Shown here: positions 49,286 through 59,498 of the stretch, in pieces
Layout of the letters: every line of letters begins with the position of its first letter
Position numbering within the stretch: position 1 is the first letter of the stretch
From: Oreohelix idahoensis
Taxonomy: Eukaryota > Mollusca > Gastropoda > Stylommatophora > Oreohelicidae
Direction: 5' to 3'
Length of the DNA stretch: 64,000 nt
NCBI GenBank assembly: GCA_024509875.1
Contig: JAMPIV010004254.1
Span: 62,001-126,000 of the forward strand
Made by a program: the position numbers and the translations under genes
The notes under the pieces: generated by a model
Told to the model about the DNA's origin: nothing
Seen by the model: only the letters and a program-made list of their open reading frames with translations
Databases searched by the model: none

Positions 49286-50680
49286 GTGCAACAGGTTCTA
49301 AATAATCATGCAGAGGTGTTAACAGACCGACCAGGGCATACAAACCTATTGGAATATGATATGAAACTAATAGACTCCACACCTGTCTGTATGAAACCAT
49401 ATTCGATTCCGTTTGCTAAGGAGAAAGCTTTGAAGGAAGAGATAGACTATCTGTTGAAGGAAGGAATTATTTCGCACAGTGAGTCTTCGTATAGTTCCGG
49501 TGTTGTACTTTTAAGGAAGCCCTCTGGAGAACATAGACTCTGTATAGATTACAGGAGACTGAACGCTATTACAGAAGGACAGGTGGATCCATTGCCGGAT
49601 ACAAATCAGCTGTTTGCCAGACTAAATAAAGCTAAATATTTCTCAAAAGTGGATCTGAGTAAAGGATACTATCAGATTCCAGTAAAGCCTGAGGTTAGAC
49701 CATACTTAGCTTTTAGTACCTCAGAAGGACACTATGAGTTTAATAGATTGCCATTTGGATTGAAGAATGCGCCTAGTGTCTTCTCTAGAATGATGAGAAA
49801 ATTATTGGATCCTCTGAATAATCCCTGTATAACAAATTTTATGGATGATATCCTTATAGCAACAGAAACATTTGAGGAACACATTGACTCTCTGAACATG
49901 CTGTTTGATCGACTTAGGGAGGCAAATTTAACAGCCCGACCAACCAAATGTTGCGTTGGATGTAAAGAATTGGAATTTTTGGGACACACAGTTTATCAGG
50001 GAAACATGACCCCTGACCCAAAGAATTTAGAAAAACTACAGAAAGCCCCGAGACCACAAACCAAGAAGGACGTGAGATCCTTTGTCTCATTATGTGGTTT
50101 CTACCAGAAGTATATCAAAAACTTTAATTCCATATGTGCACCTTTAACGGAATTGACACGTAAAGGACATCCAGATCGCATTACATGGACACCACAATGT
50201 GAAATGACTTACCAAGAATTGAAGGAAAAGCTCACAAGTAAACCCATTTTGAAATTACCTGACTTAAGTCAAGAATTCATTGTAAGGACGGATGCAAGTA
50301 ATATTGGGTTAGGTGCAACTCTACTACAGAAATCAGATGCCTTGGATGGGGAATTAAGCCCAGTGGCATATGCTAGCAGAAAGTTGAATAAAGCTGAAAT
50401 CAACTACTCAACTAGCGAAAAAGAATGTCTTGCAGTAATATGGGCGATAAAGAAATTCAATATTTATCTATATGGGAAGGCATTTAAGTTGCAAACAGAT
50501 CACAAACCTTTATCGTTTCTAGCACAGGCTAAGCATGAGAACTCCAGGTTACTCCGATGGTCTTTACTTTTGGCTCCATATAATTTTAGCATTGAGTATA
50601 TATCTGGAAAAACCAATTTGGGAGCGGATTTTTTAAGCCGCCATCCGTGTGATGAGAATCACCGTAAACCCCAGAAATAA
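49286..50680 (+). CDS. Gypsy A reverse transcriptase-RNase H
   Basis: An open frame of 464 codons without stops. RT copies the element RNA into DNA and RNase H degrades the RNA strand. Visible RT blocks: LLKEGIISHSES and VVLLRKPSGEHRLCIDYRRL (fingers), KVDLSKGYYQIPV (first catalytic Asp), LPFGLKNAPSVF, FMDDIL (catalytic Asp pair, the YxDD box) and LEFLGH. RNase H: RTDASNIGLGA (Asp), STSEKECLAVIWA (Glu), QTDHKPL (Asp) and LGADFLSRHP (last Asp). The first Met is internal to the original polyprotein, so the true protein began upstream as part of gag-pol. It closes 53 nt before the polypurine tract. The conserved residues all seem present, so this part looks recently active. Confidence 0.92.
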   Translation: MQQVLNNHAEVLTDRPGHTNLLEYDMKLIDSTPVCMKPYSIPFAKEKALKEEIDYLLKEGIISHSESSYSSGVVLLRKPSGEHRLCIDYRRLNAITEGQVDPLPDTNQLFARLNKAKYFSKVDLSKGYYQIPVKPEVRPYLAFSTSEGHYEFNRLPFGLKNAPSVFSRMMRKLLDPLNNPCITNFMDDILIATETFEEHIDSLNMLFDRLREANLTARPTKCCVGCKELEFLGHTVYQGNMTPDPKNLEKLQKAPRPQTKKDVRSFVSLCGFYQKYIKNFNSICAPLTELTRKGHPDRITWTPQCEMTYQELKEKLTSKPILKLPDLSQEFIVRTDASNIGLGATLLQKSDALDGELSPVAYASRKLNKAEINYSTSEKECLAVIWAIKKFNIYLYGKAFKLQTDHKPLSFLAQAKHENSRLLRWSLLLAPYNFSIEYISGKTNLGADFLSRHPCDENHRKPQK

Positions 50681-50732
50681 TAATGAATTTCTCTATGTGT
50701 ATATAGAATAAAGGACTGACATATAATGTCTG

Positions 50733-50747
50733 TTTTAAGAGGGGAGG
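50733..50747 (+). promoter_or_regulatory. Gypsy A polypurine tract
   Basis: TTTTAAGAGGGGAGG sits immediately before the LTR start TGTCGTGG. It would prime plus-strand DNA synthesis. Confidence 0.85.
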
Positions 50748-53151
50748 TGTCGTGGAATATTCTAATCCACATATATAAATTATCAAGTAAATATAAAGCC
50801 TAATAAATACATATAATAAATAAAGGAAGAAGAATGGTAAAGAACAGTGCTGTCACAATGACTGTACTCGAAATCCCCCTTGTTTTATGCTTCGTCTGCA
50901 AATTGTAACGCTTTCACGTTGATAGTAAAAGCTTACTGTATTATTACCCGCTTTCTTCAATGAAACGTGTGCTGCATTTCTAAGAAAAACATTGAGAGGC
51001 CCTGCGTAATGACCTAAATTAATCCTAACATTAATTATATTACGTTACCAAAACGAACGAACAGATGGACTCAAATATAGAGAGAGAGAGAGGGGCGAAT
51101 AAAATCGGGAACGCATGCAACACGCGTCGCGCGATACACAAATGCTGCCATCACGCGTGTAAGTCTACATGCACTAATTGTTTTTCAGACGGACAGTGAT
51201 AAAATACACTACCCTTTCCCAGAGTTAGGTTTATAAATCATAAAAAACTCTTATTAGGAAAGACAACATTAGATGGGTTTACGGTTGAAAACATAACAGT
51301 ACCCAGACAGCACATCTTCGAAACAGGAGGTAGAAAATACATATTTTGAACGCAGCCACGTAGCTCTTTCAAATTGGTATATTTGGGTTCCTTAGGGCTT
51401 GCTGACAAATAATATGTAAAACGTTACGCAAATAGTCCAGGAATTAATAAATTATACCCAAAATAAAATAGTGAGGATGCCTGACAGCATGGAATCATTT
51501 CTGCTCATAAAATTTTTTTTTATATAACGTGTTTGAAAAAACCTTACGTTACATAAATAGCCTACCATGTAAACTCCCAATTGATTGGAGCGCAACAAAT
51601 GAAAGCCTAACCACGATTGGTCGGACTATAAATACTATCTTTCGTTGTTAGGGGAAACGGGGAAAGGTAACATTTTTTCAAACACTTGTCGAAACGGGGC
51701 CTCATTGGCTAGACTCGCTGGATATAATCACTTGGGAGCGTTAGTTCGAAACCACTTGTTTAAATAAGCTTGATAAAGCATCAGTGCGTTGAAGCCAGCT
51801 CACAATTTTGCTAAAATAAAAGCCTGGAATATAAGCAGATGGAAATTTGTGCCAGTAATTGTGCCAGAATTCATTGCTAATCAACGTATCTGTGTTTATT
51901 TCCATGAAATTGTGGTAAGCTTGAACCATTCAGTATCTTTTAATGAAAATTGAATGTAAATTGTTAATTTATGCCTGTATATATATGTGTAGTTCAGTGG
52001 CAAACAAGAGATAAAGCCTATAATGCTCCAGCCTGAACAGAGGGTGTCGGAGGAAGTCAAACGGCATGGAATGGCCAAATAGTACACTGACACCTAGATG
52101 ATTGACTAGAAAGAAATAATGCTGGAATTGCAGAGGCGTAGTAACCATTAAGGAGGTTAATGCTGGTATAAAGTACTTCAGAATGAAGCTGATAGTTGGC
52201 CTAACGCTCTGAACTCAATGTTTGTGCTGTATTGTGATCAGTGTAAAAGAGAGTATAAGTTAGTTATGAAGTAGAAGGTACATCCTTCTTGATTTCAGGG
52301 ACAGTGGTCTTGATGGTACTGAGCAGCACCTGGTCAGAGCTTTGCTGAATCCAGTGTCGGACAGCATACTCCTTGGTCCTTTTAGCTATCAGTGAGGTGT
52401 CTCCAGAGCCCAGAGGAGAATTCGAGCAGAGGAGTCCTTTCCTGCCGCCATCACGCCAGATAAGCTAACTTGGCCAGCTGAGCTCAACATTATGTCCCCT
52501 CATCTTGAAATGACTTTATAAAAATAACAATTCAGAGGGGAATTTAATTGTCTTAATATCAGGAACTGAGAACATCTCCAATACTAGTCCCAAAAGACAA
52601 ACTATTGAAGTCATGATGACAAATACCAACAGAGCTTGAACAAAACAAAACCAGTATTACCTCATTTTACTACTACACAACTGACACACATAGAATATTT
52701 GTAATAATATATGTCACTACAATATTCATATTAAATACATTCTGTACATAACTTGTAATTTAAATTGATTGTGATTCCTGGTTCCCTTGTAGTTGAATCA
52801 GGACACATATTCATTCATGCCAGTAATGAATACATATTGTTTTTTGAAAGTTTATCAGTGACTCTTTTAAGATATCCTTGTAGAGTGTTATATGTATGTG
52901 AGTGTCACAGTGTTGTCAAGAGTAGTGGATTAAATTAAATTGTTTATCTGTCTGTGTTGTGACTTACACTTCATCATACACATACCCTAGACACATAACG
53001 TAGTCATCACACTATTCCAGAATAATTCTGACTGAGATATATAGATATGTGGTAGCAAGTAAGGTTATCTATACACTACTCTTAATAGATATAGATACCT
53101 TCACAGCTGATCTCAGTCAGTACACTAAGTCCCCTATAAATATTTATAACA
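50748..53151 (+). repeat. Gypsy A 3' LTR (2404 bp)
   Basis: Starts TGTCGTGG right after the polypurine tract and ends TATAACA. Its last ~650 bp align, in diverged form, with the end of element B's LTR (CACAGCTGA.CTCA, GTACACTA), as expected for related families. It contains a (GA)n tract near 51080. Confidence 0.8.
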
Positions 53152-53164
53152 TCCCACTTCACCA

Positions 53165-54754
53165 CACTAGCGTAGTGCCAGACCAGAAACTCTGAAACCA
53201 AAATTTGTGCCATGTGTCAACACACTGCCTACTGCACCAATTTTACACACAACAAAGCAAAGCAAAAATTACAAAAATCGGGTCAGATCTCTCTGACCAA
53301 CTCAACACATCTCACCCAGGTGGTATCAAATAGTACCAGTTTCCCATGACTGCATTGCATCCGAAATATGTTCATTAGTCTCCTCTTCCATCCAATAAGG
53401 TGGGTGATATGTTCCCACTGATCTCAAATATAGATCTGTCTTCTATAGTCTTGGATATGTTTTCCTATATTATTTGTTTGCCTCTAGGCCCCGAACTGTC
53501 GATGGGGACCTAGAATAAGCACTCACTTGTCGTAATCATTTTTCATGACATGGCAGTATCAATCACTCAAAATATTAAATATTAAATAAAAGGGTTAATG
53601 AATTTTTTCCCTTACCACAATTCAAAATTGAAAACACAGTTACGTTGTACTAGCAAAACTCAGCTGAGCTGCTGGCTAGATTATGGCGTCCCACTGATAA
53701 TATATAATATCTCCTGGAAATCACTCTTCTAGCATTAACGAACTGTGCATCTGGACAGTCTTATACAAAATGGCAATTGCTTCTACTGTTTTTTCTACAA
53801 TATAAAAACTTCTGTCTAATCAGCGGACTTCCCCTCTAACATTCAAATATTTAAACTACAATGTCCAATTTCAGTCCAGTCTCAGTCTAGTGTGTAGTAT
53901 TTTTCTGTCGGTCTGTCCGTACGAACTTGGTTATTTCCCAAAATTACACTTGTTTCTAGTCGGACCTACAAAAAAACTACACAAATTTTCCCCCACTTAC
54001 TTATACGATTTCGAGGCAAAGTTATTTTTAGCTTCTACCCTCCCTTTTTTGCCCCTTGTCCACCTGCAGTTTGTTTTTATGCGTTAGGCCCAAGGTCGCG
54101 TCAAAAGTGATTTTTGTGAGAAGTATGCACAAATAACTGTTGGCTAGTCTGTATTGAACAATACAGTCTTTCGTCAATATCTTCCGTGTTATCTGTCCGT
54201 CTTCGTAATTAAAAGTATATTATTTCTCTGGGAAAGATGGGCTATCAAACTAGCTATTTTTTATTCTCCTAAACTTATTATTAAGAAAAAACCTACTTTT
54301 TTCAAGGTTAGTTTTGAAATTTGTTTTTGTACCTTCGTTCACGGCGTTTTGCCGCTATATTCAAACTAAAACGACTAATTACCGTAAAACGTCCAAGATA
54401 CGACTGTTTCTGACAAGAGCTAAGGTCGTTTTTGTTCATTTCCTTACATTGTGTCAACTAGTGGCGTAATTTTTTATTTTAAAAAACTACAAATTGCGTC
54501 TTTTAGACTTTAGATTCAAACACGTGTTCAGACCGACACATTTTTTTCTTTTATCTCCGTTTCCACCCCGTCTAAAAGGATAGTCCGTTAGTCTGCCTGT
54601 TATAACTAGTTAGTTTCAATGGCGCTATAAAACGCGGGCATGGGCGAGAATGTATCAGCGTATCTTACCTATATTTTTATCCCTAAATGTTATTTTACTT
54701 ATTATCTTTATAAATGGAGGAATTTTAACGTTGCATCACTGTAATTTCACCACA
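53165..54754 (-). repeat. Gypsy B 3' LTR, truncated (1590 bp)
   Basis: Collinear with 60268-61858. On the minus strand it starts TGTGGTGAAATTACAG after the polypurine tract and stops at 53165, lacking the last ~770 bp found in the 5' LTR. Beyond are 13 bp and then the end of Gypsy A's LTR. Confidence 0.9.
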
Positions 54755-54756
54755 CA

Positions 54757-54770
54757 TCTCCCCACTTGAG
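54757..54770 (-). promoter_or_regulatory. Gypsy B polypurine tract
   Basis: The minus strand CTCAAGTGGGGAGA immediately precedes the LTR start. It lies 75 bp past the end of pol. Confidence 0.8.
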
Positions 54771-54844
54771 AACATGCACTAATGCAAGTTCCAAAACCAG
54801 TGATACACATAGATAAAATTAACTCCTCACGCCTGCCAACTACT

Positions 54845-56968
54845 CTAATTTTCATCACAGGGGTGCCTACTGAGGAAATCTGCACCGACATTCTGTGACC
54901 CCGGGATATATTGAATATTAAACTAATATGGTTGCAACAATAAAGACCATCTTAACAATCTTGCATTTTCATGCTTGGCCTGAGATAAGAACACGAGAGG
55001 CTGGTGATCTGTCTGGACCACAAAAGTCCTACCATACAGATAGATTTGGAACTTTTTTATTGCCCAGATTAACGCTAAACATTCTTTTTCGCTTGTGGAA
55101 TATCCTTGTTCCGCTTTGTTCAACTTGCGGCTTGCATAAGCGACTGGGTTCAGTTCCCCATTGGGTGAAGAGGACCCTTGCAACAGAGTAGCCCCCAGGC
55201 CTACATTGCTTGCGTCTGTTCTCACCACAAAGTCCTGAGTCAAATCAGGCAATTTGAGAATAGGCTTGCTAGTGAGTTTTTCCTTTAACTCTTGAAATGC
55301 CAATTCACATTGCGCTGACCAAACTATTTTATCTGGATTTCCCTTGCGAGTTAGATCAGTCAGAGGAGCACATATAGAGTTAAAATTTTTTATATATTTT
55401 TGGTAAAACCCACATAACGACACGAATGATCGCACGTCTTTTTTTGTTTGCGGTCTAGGTGCTCTCTGCAGTTTTTCCAAGTTCTTGGGGTCAGGGGTCA
55501 TGTTACCCTGATACACAGTATGTCCCAAGAATTCCAACTCTTTGCATCCAATACAACATTTTGTTGGTCTATCAGTTAAGTTCGCTTCCCTGAGGCTATC
55601 AAATAACATATTCAGAGAGTTAATGTGTTCTTCAAATGTTTCTGTGGCGATGAGAATATCATCCATGAAATTTGTGATACATGGATTATTCAAGGGATCC
55701 AACAATTTGCGCATCATCCTAGAAAATACACTCGGAGCATTTTTCAATCCGAATGGTAGCATGTTGAATTCATAATGTCCTTCTGAGGTGCTAAAAGCTA
55801 AATAAGGTCTAACTTCAGGCTTCACTGGAATCTGGTAATAGCCTTTGCTAAGATCCACCTTCGAAAAGTATTTTGCCTTGTTTAATCTGGCAAATAACTG
55901 TTTTGTGTCCGGTAATGGATCCACTTGACCTTCTGTGACAGCATTCAGTTTCCTGTAAAATATGCACAGTCTATGTTCCCCAGACGGTTTCCTCAACAAA
56001 ACTACACTGGAGCTAAAAGAAGATTCACTGTGAGAAATAATTCCCTCTTTCAACAAATAATCTATCTCCTCTTTCAATGCCTTCTCCTTAGCGAACGGAA
56101 CAGAATAGGCTCTCATACAGATTGGGTTTGAGTAAACCAGCTTCATGTCATACTGTAGCAAATTTGTATGTCCTGGTTTATCTGTTAATACATCCGTATG
56201 TTCCTCCAGAACCTGTTGAACTCTCTCCCTCTGATTTTTAGTCAGGTGCTTACTGACTTTTACCTGTGCGGCTGTCTCACAGGGGTGTAATGGGTATTCA
56301 TGTGAGGTGAGTGGTTCCTTTTTCATTTCAGTTGCGATAGCCAAGGTCAGTAAGGGGGTGCCTTCCTGGATTGGTCTGTCCAGATACTTCTTTAAAAGGT
56401 TCACATGATATATTCTCTCCTTCCCCTTTTTGTCAATTTTATAGTTTGTTCTAGACACCTTCTCTAGAACCGTGTATGGACCTTGCCATCCAATTTGCAA
56501 CTTATTCTGGCTGCCGGGTAGTAGAAGAAGCACTTTCTCTCCCACAGCTAATTCTCTGTCCTTTGCTTTCTTATTAAAATAAGCTGCATGTTTCTTCCTG
56601 GCTTGTCTCAAATTATCATTTGCCAGTTTCCATCCAGCTTTCAGTCGAGTGGTCAGCTCGTTCACATATTGATATGATGAGGTAACAGTCTCTTCTGCTT
56701 TCTCATCTGTCCAGGTCCTTAATAATGCTTCTAATGGACCTTTTATTGGCCTCCCAAATAACAGGGTTGCGGGTGCCATCCCGGTTGAACTATGTGGTAC
56801 TTCCCGATACGCAAACAACGCAGCGGGCAGAAATTGATCCCACATATCAGGTTTCTCATGTGCCAGCTTCCTCAGGATAGAAATGAGAGTCCCATTGAAC
56901 CTCTCTACCTGGCCGTTCCCTTGTGGATGGTACGGACTACAATGAAAGTGTCTGGCTTGAAATAGCTT
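54845..56968 (-). pseudogene. Gypsy B integrase end, RT and RNase H (broken)
   Basis: One frame from 56968. It opens with the end of the integrase core: SPYHPQGNGQVERFNG, the block with the third catalytic residue (Glu). Then the integrase C-terminal domain (ELAVGEKVLLLLPGSQNKLQ, GWQGPYTVLEKVSRTNYKI, YHVNLLKKYL), a linker, RT (VDLSKGYYQIPV, LPFGLKNAPSVF, FMDDIL) and RNase H (RTDASNVGLGA, STSEKECLAL, QTDHQPL). A TAG at 54925-54923 stops the frame inside RNase H. In-frame sequence beyond it still encodes NVGADFLSRHPCDEN and a stop at 54845. There is no break between the integrase C-terminus and RT, so the unusual domain order is directly shown within a single frame. Confidence 0.92.
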
Positions 56969-57978
56969 AAAAAACTTCTTCCGTTAGTTTCCCCTTGAAC
57001 TGTGAGCCATTATCAGTCAAGATTTGATGCGGGAATCCTAATCTTGTGAATATTGTAAGTAGTGCTTCTGCCACATGTTTCGAATCAATTGATGGCAGGG
57101 CTACCGCCTCTCCCCACATAGAACAAGTGTCCACCAGAGTAAGGATGTAACTGTTCCTCCTCTTGGTCCGAGTGAGAGGTCCCACAATATCCACTGCAAC
57201 CCTCTCAAAAGGTGTTCCCACTATGGGCATTTCCCCTAGAGTTGCAGGAGCAGTCCAATGCTTTGGAGCTACCCTTTGACATTCTGGACAGGATTTGACA
57301 TATCTTTTTATATCTTGCGTTATCCCTGGCCAGAAGTAATGATAAGCTATACGCTGTCCTGTGGCGCTGATCCCCATGTGACCACTGAAGGGAATCGCAT
57401 GCCCTAGTTCCATCACTTTCTCCCTATATGAAGTGGGAAGAACCAGCTGGTTGTGACCATTTGTTCCAGATCCGGCCTTCCTGTATAGCAATTTGTTCTT
57501 CATAATATACTCTCCCTTGCTTGGAGGTGTGTGGCATTTGGGCAATTTTTTAAAACATGGCTTGAGTGTCCTATCCTCAGCCTGCGCCTTCCTCATCTCT
57601 TCTGGATGAGCATTTATAGGTTCACCTTCTTCCTCCTTTGACTGTGACCTGGTCTGCACTGTCGCCATGATCACAGGTCTCTTGGGATTCCCCAAGAAGA
57701 CGTATCTACACCCCAATATCAGAGGGTAGATTGGTTCATCTATCACTGCTGCTCTGATTTCTCCTTCCACATAGCGAGTTTTCACTGTTATCCTTGCGAT
57801 GGGAAGTGTCATGAGTGGTATGTCCTTAGTCGCCCCTTGTATTTCCACTGTTTCGGTGGTATACTGACTTGGGTCCACTAGGCTAGCCTTCACAACTGAA
57901 TCATAATCCAAACCTGTATCATATAGGCACCTTATGGTGACCCCATTACAAATAACATCCTCACAAACTGGGGGGGGG
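56967..57978 (-). pseudogene. Gypsy B protease and integrase core (frame broken at both ends)
   Basis: This frame has no ATG start and would be made by extension from gag. Protease: RCLYDTGLDYDSVV (active-site Asp-Thr-Gly), then YPLILGCRYV. Then integrase: the zinc-binding HHCC domain ELGHAIPFSGHMG....YFWPGI....KSCPECQ, and the core AVDIVGPL (first Asp) and QILTDNGSQFKG (second Asp). It ends at TAA 56969-56967, where a run of T makes a one-base shift; the third catalytic residue is in the next frame. Its length to the stop, including the stretch before the DTG motif, is about 336 codons. Confidence 0.9.
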
Positions 57979-59263
57979 GGTGATAAGGTTCCTGCTGTCC
58001 ATTAGGATTAACCTTTAATCTCTGGTTCCCCGATTTCATTGCAGCAATGTTTGAAGGTTTCCTTCTACAAAATTCGGTGTTATGGTTGTCCTTCTTACAC
58101 CATTTGCACCTCCTCTTTCCTTGGTTAAAAGGTTTTCTTTCATTATATTTTTGGTCATTGAACTGTGAGTTTCTATCACGATAATCATTTCGTGGCCTAT
58201 CAAAGTTTGTCCTACCTTTATTACCTTGTTCTCTGGTATCAATTATATTAAAGTGCTGTGGGGCTTTAAAATTTTCTATCTGTTTCTTTTTAGAGCCAAC
58301 TACCTCTGCCTGGGCTGCTTGATACCTCTCAGCGACATTCAAAACCTCCCCCAACCTCTCTGCACCTTGTTCCATGAGAAATTTTCTCAGGTATGGAGCC
58401 ATGGACTCTCTTAATTGCTCTATCATGATCATTTCTTTGAGATCTTGGGTCTTCCCCAGAGCCGTCCATTTCTCCAAATAGGTTTCCAGTCTGGCAGAGA
58501 ATTGGTGGTATGTCTCCCCAGACAACAGTTTGGCATTTCTAAACCTCTTACGATAAAATTCACCATTTTTTTCATATCTCAATAACAGAGCCTGCTTTAG
58601 CATGTCATAATTGTCTTGGTCGTCTCTATTCATTTTAGCAAAAACTTCATAAGAAGTACCTCTAAGCCCTTGGGATAACTTGAGACTCCTCCTCTCTCTC
58701 TCTAACCCATACGTAGTAGCCAATAGTTCAAATCTACTTAGGTACCCCTCTATATCATCGTCTTTCTCAACAAAATGGTCTAAATGAAACCCCATAGCTG
58801 AGGTTGAGGCTCCCTGACTAGGCGTGGCATCGGAGGAAAATGGGCTGGCACCATTTTCAGGAGCATGGCCTTGAATTTCCAACTCCCTTAGTCGTAATTC
58901 GTGCTCCCTTTGCAATCTCCTATCTTCTGCTTCCCTTTCGGCAGTCAATCTCTTTTCCTCTCTTTCTATAGCTAATCTTCTTTCCTCTGCTTCCCTTTCA
59001 GCCTTTTTTTCTTCTAATTGGAGCCTTTTAATCTCCCTATCTGCCTCTAATGCCTTAGCCTCTTTGTCAGCCTCAATCTGCAGCCTCTTAAGTTCTTTAT
59101 CAGCCTCAATTTGTAACCTCTTCTCTTCAGCTAACCTCATATCTTCCCTTTCAATATACTTGTCACATTCTGAAGTTACATACTGGATTAAAACCTGACC
59201 ATCCATGTTCATTTCCTTAGCCGTCAGCACAGCAGCCGATCTGAATTTGGCTAGATCTGCCAT
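57932..59263 (-). CDS. Gypsy B Gag
   Basis: 443 codons from ATG 59263 (MADLAKFRSAAVLTAKEMN). Gag packages the element RNA into particles. Visible: a long Glu/Lys/Arg coiled coil at about residues 38-130, with near-repeats of LQIEADKE; a low-complexity linker; a retrotransposon Gag/SCAN-like helical region at about residues 155-325 (DDIEGYLSRFELLATTYGLE, then YHQFSARLETYLEKWTALG); a basic Asn/Arg-rich stretch; and one CCHC zinc knuckle near residue 385 (CKWCKKDNHNTEFC). The frame then crosses a run of ten C and closes 47 nt later. Translation of protease needs a frame change there. Confidence 0.93.
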   Translation of the reverse strand: MADLAKFRSAAVLTAKEMNMDGQVLIQYVTSECDKYIEREDMRLAEEKRLQIEADKELKRLQIEADKEAKALEADREIKRLQLEEKKAEREAEERRLAIEREEKRLTAEREAEDRRLQREHELRLRELEIQGHAPENGASPFSSDATPSQGASTSAMGFHLDHFVEKDDDIEGYLSRFELLATTYGLERERRSLKLSQGLRGTSYEVFAKMNRDDQDNYDMLKQALLLRYEKNGEFYRKRFRNAKLLSGETYHQFSARLETYLEKWTALGKTQDLKEMIMIEQLRESMAPYLRKFLMEQGAERLGEVLNVAERYQAAQAEVVGSKKKQIENFKAPQHFNIIDTREQGNKGRTNFDRPRNDYRDRNSQFNDQKYNERKPFNQGKRRCKWCKKDNHNTEFCRRKPSNIAAMKSGNQRLKVNPNGQQEPYHPPPQFVRMLFVMGSP

Positions 59264-59475
59264 ACTATATCACACAATTTAACAATGACTAAGGTAAATT
59301 ATTCAATCTAATTAGTAAGATAATATACTAATTAATTAATTACCACTGGCTGTGAAGATTCATCAACTTTTACTTTCCACTTTTAATTTTAGGGACACTG
59401 TTAAATTTATACAACTTATGCCCCCAATAGTTTAATTCCAGGACCAGGAGACCCTAATATCTTTGGTACATCTAA

Positions 59476-59493
59476 ATCCCGGACAAGCCCCCA
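59476..59493 (-). promoter_or_regulatory. Gypsy B primer-binding site, tRNA-Pro type
   Basis: The minus strand TGGGGGCTTGTCCGGGAT lies 5 nt after the LTR end. It differs at one position from the tRNA-Pro primer site known from gammaretroviruses and many LTR elements. It would prime minus-strand DNA synthesis. Confidence 0.88.
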
Positions 59494-59498
59494 ATATT

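Larger units (their letters stand above)
44953..53151 (+). mobile_element. Gypsy element A (integrase before RT), plus strand
   Basis: Layout: the 3' part of a 5' LTR (44953 to about 45800), a noisy internal stretch, an integrase C-terminal region from 48846, an intact RT-RNase H frame at 49286-50680, a polypurine tract and a full 3' LTR. The noisy stretch still aligns to element B's gag in places: 46510-46670 matches B's coding for the residues around 132-175, and 46850-46970 matches a later gag part. The spacing from LTR end to integrase end (about 3 kb) also agrees with B (2.8 kb). Hence A is probably full length but poorly sequenced in its 5' half. Confidence 0.85.
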
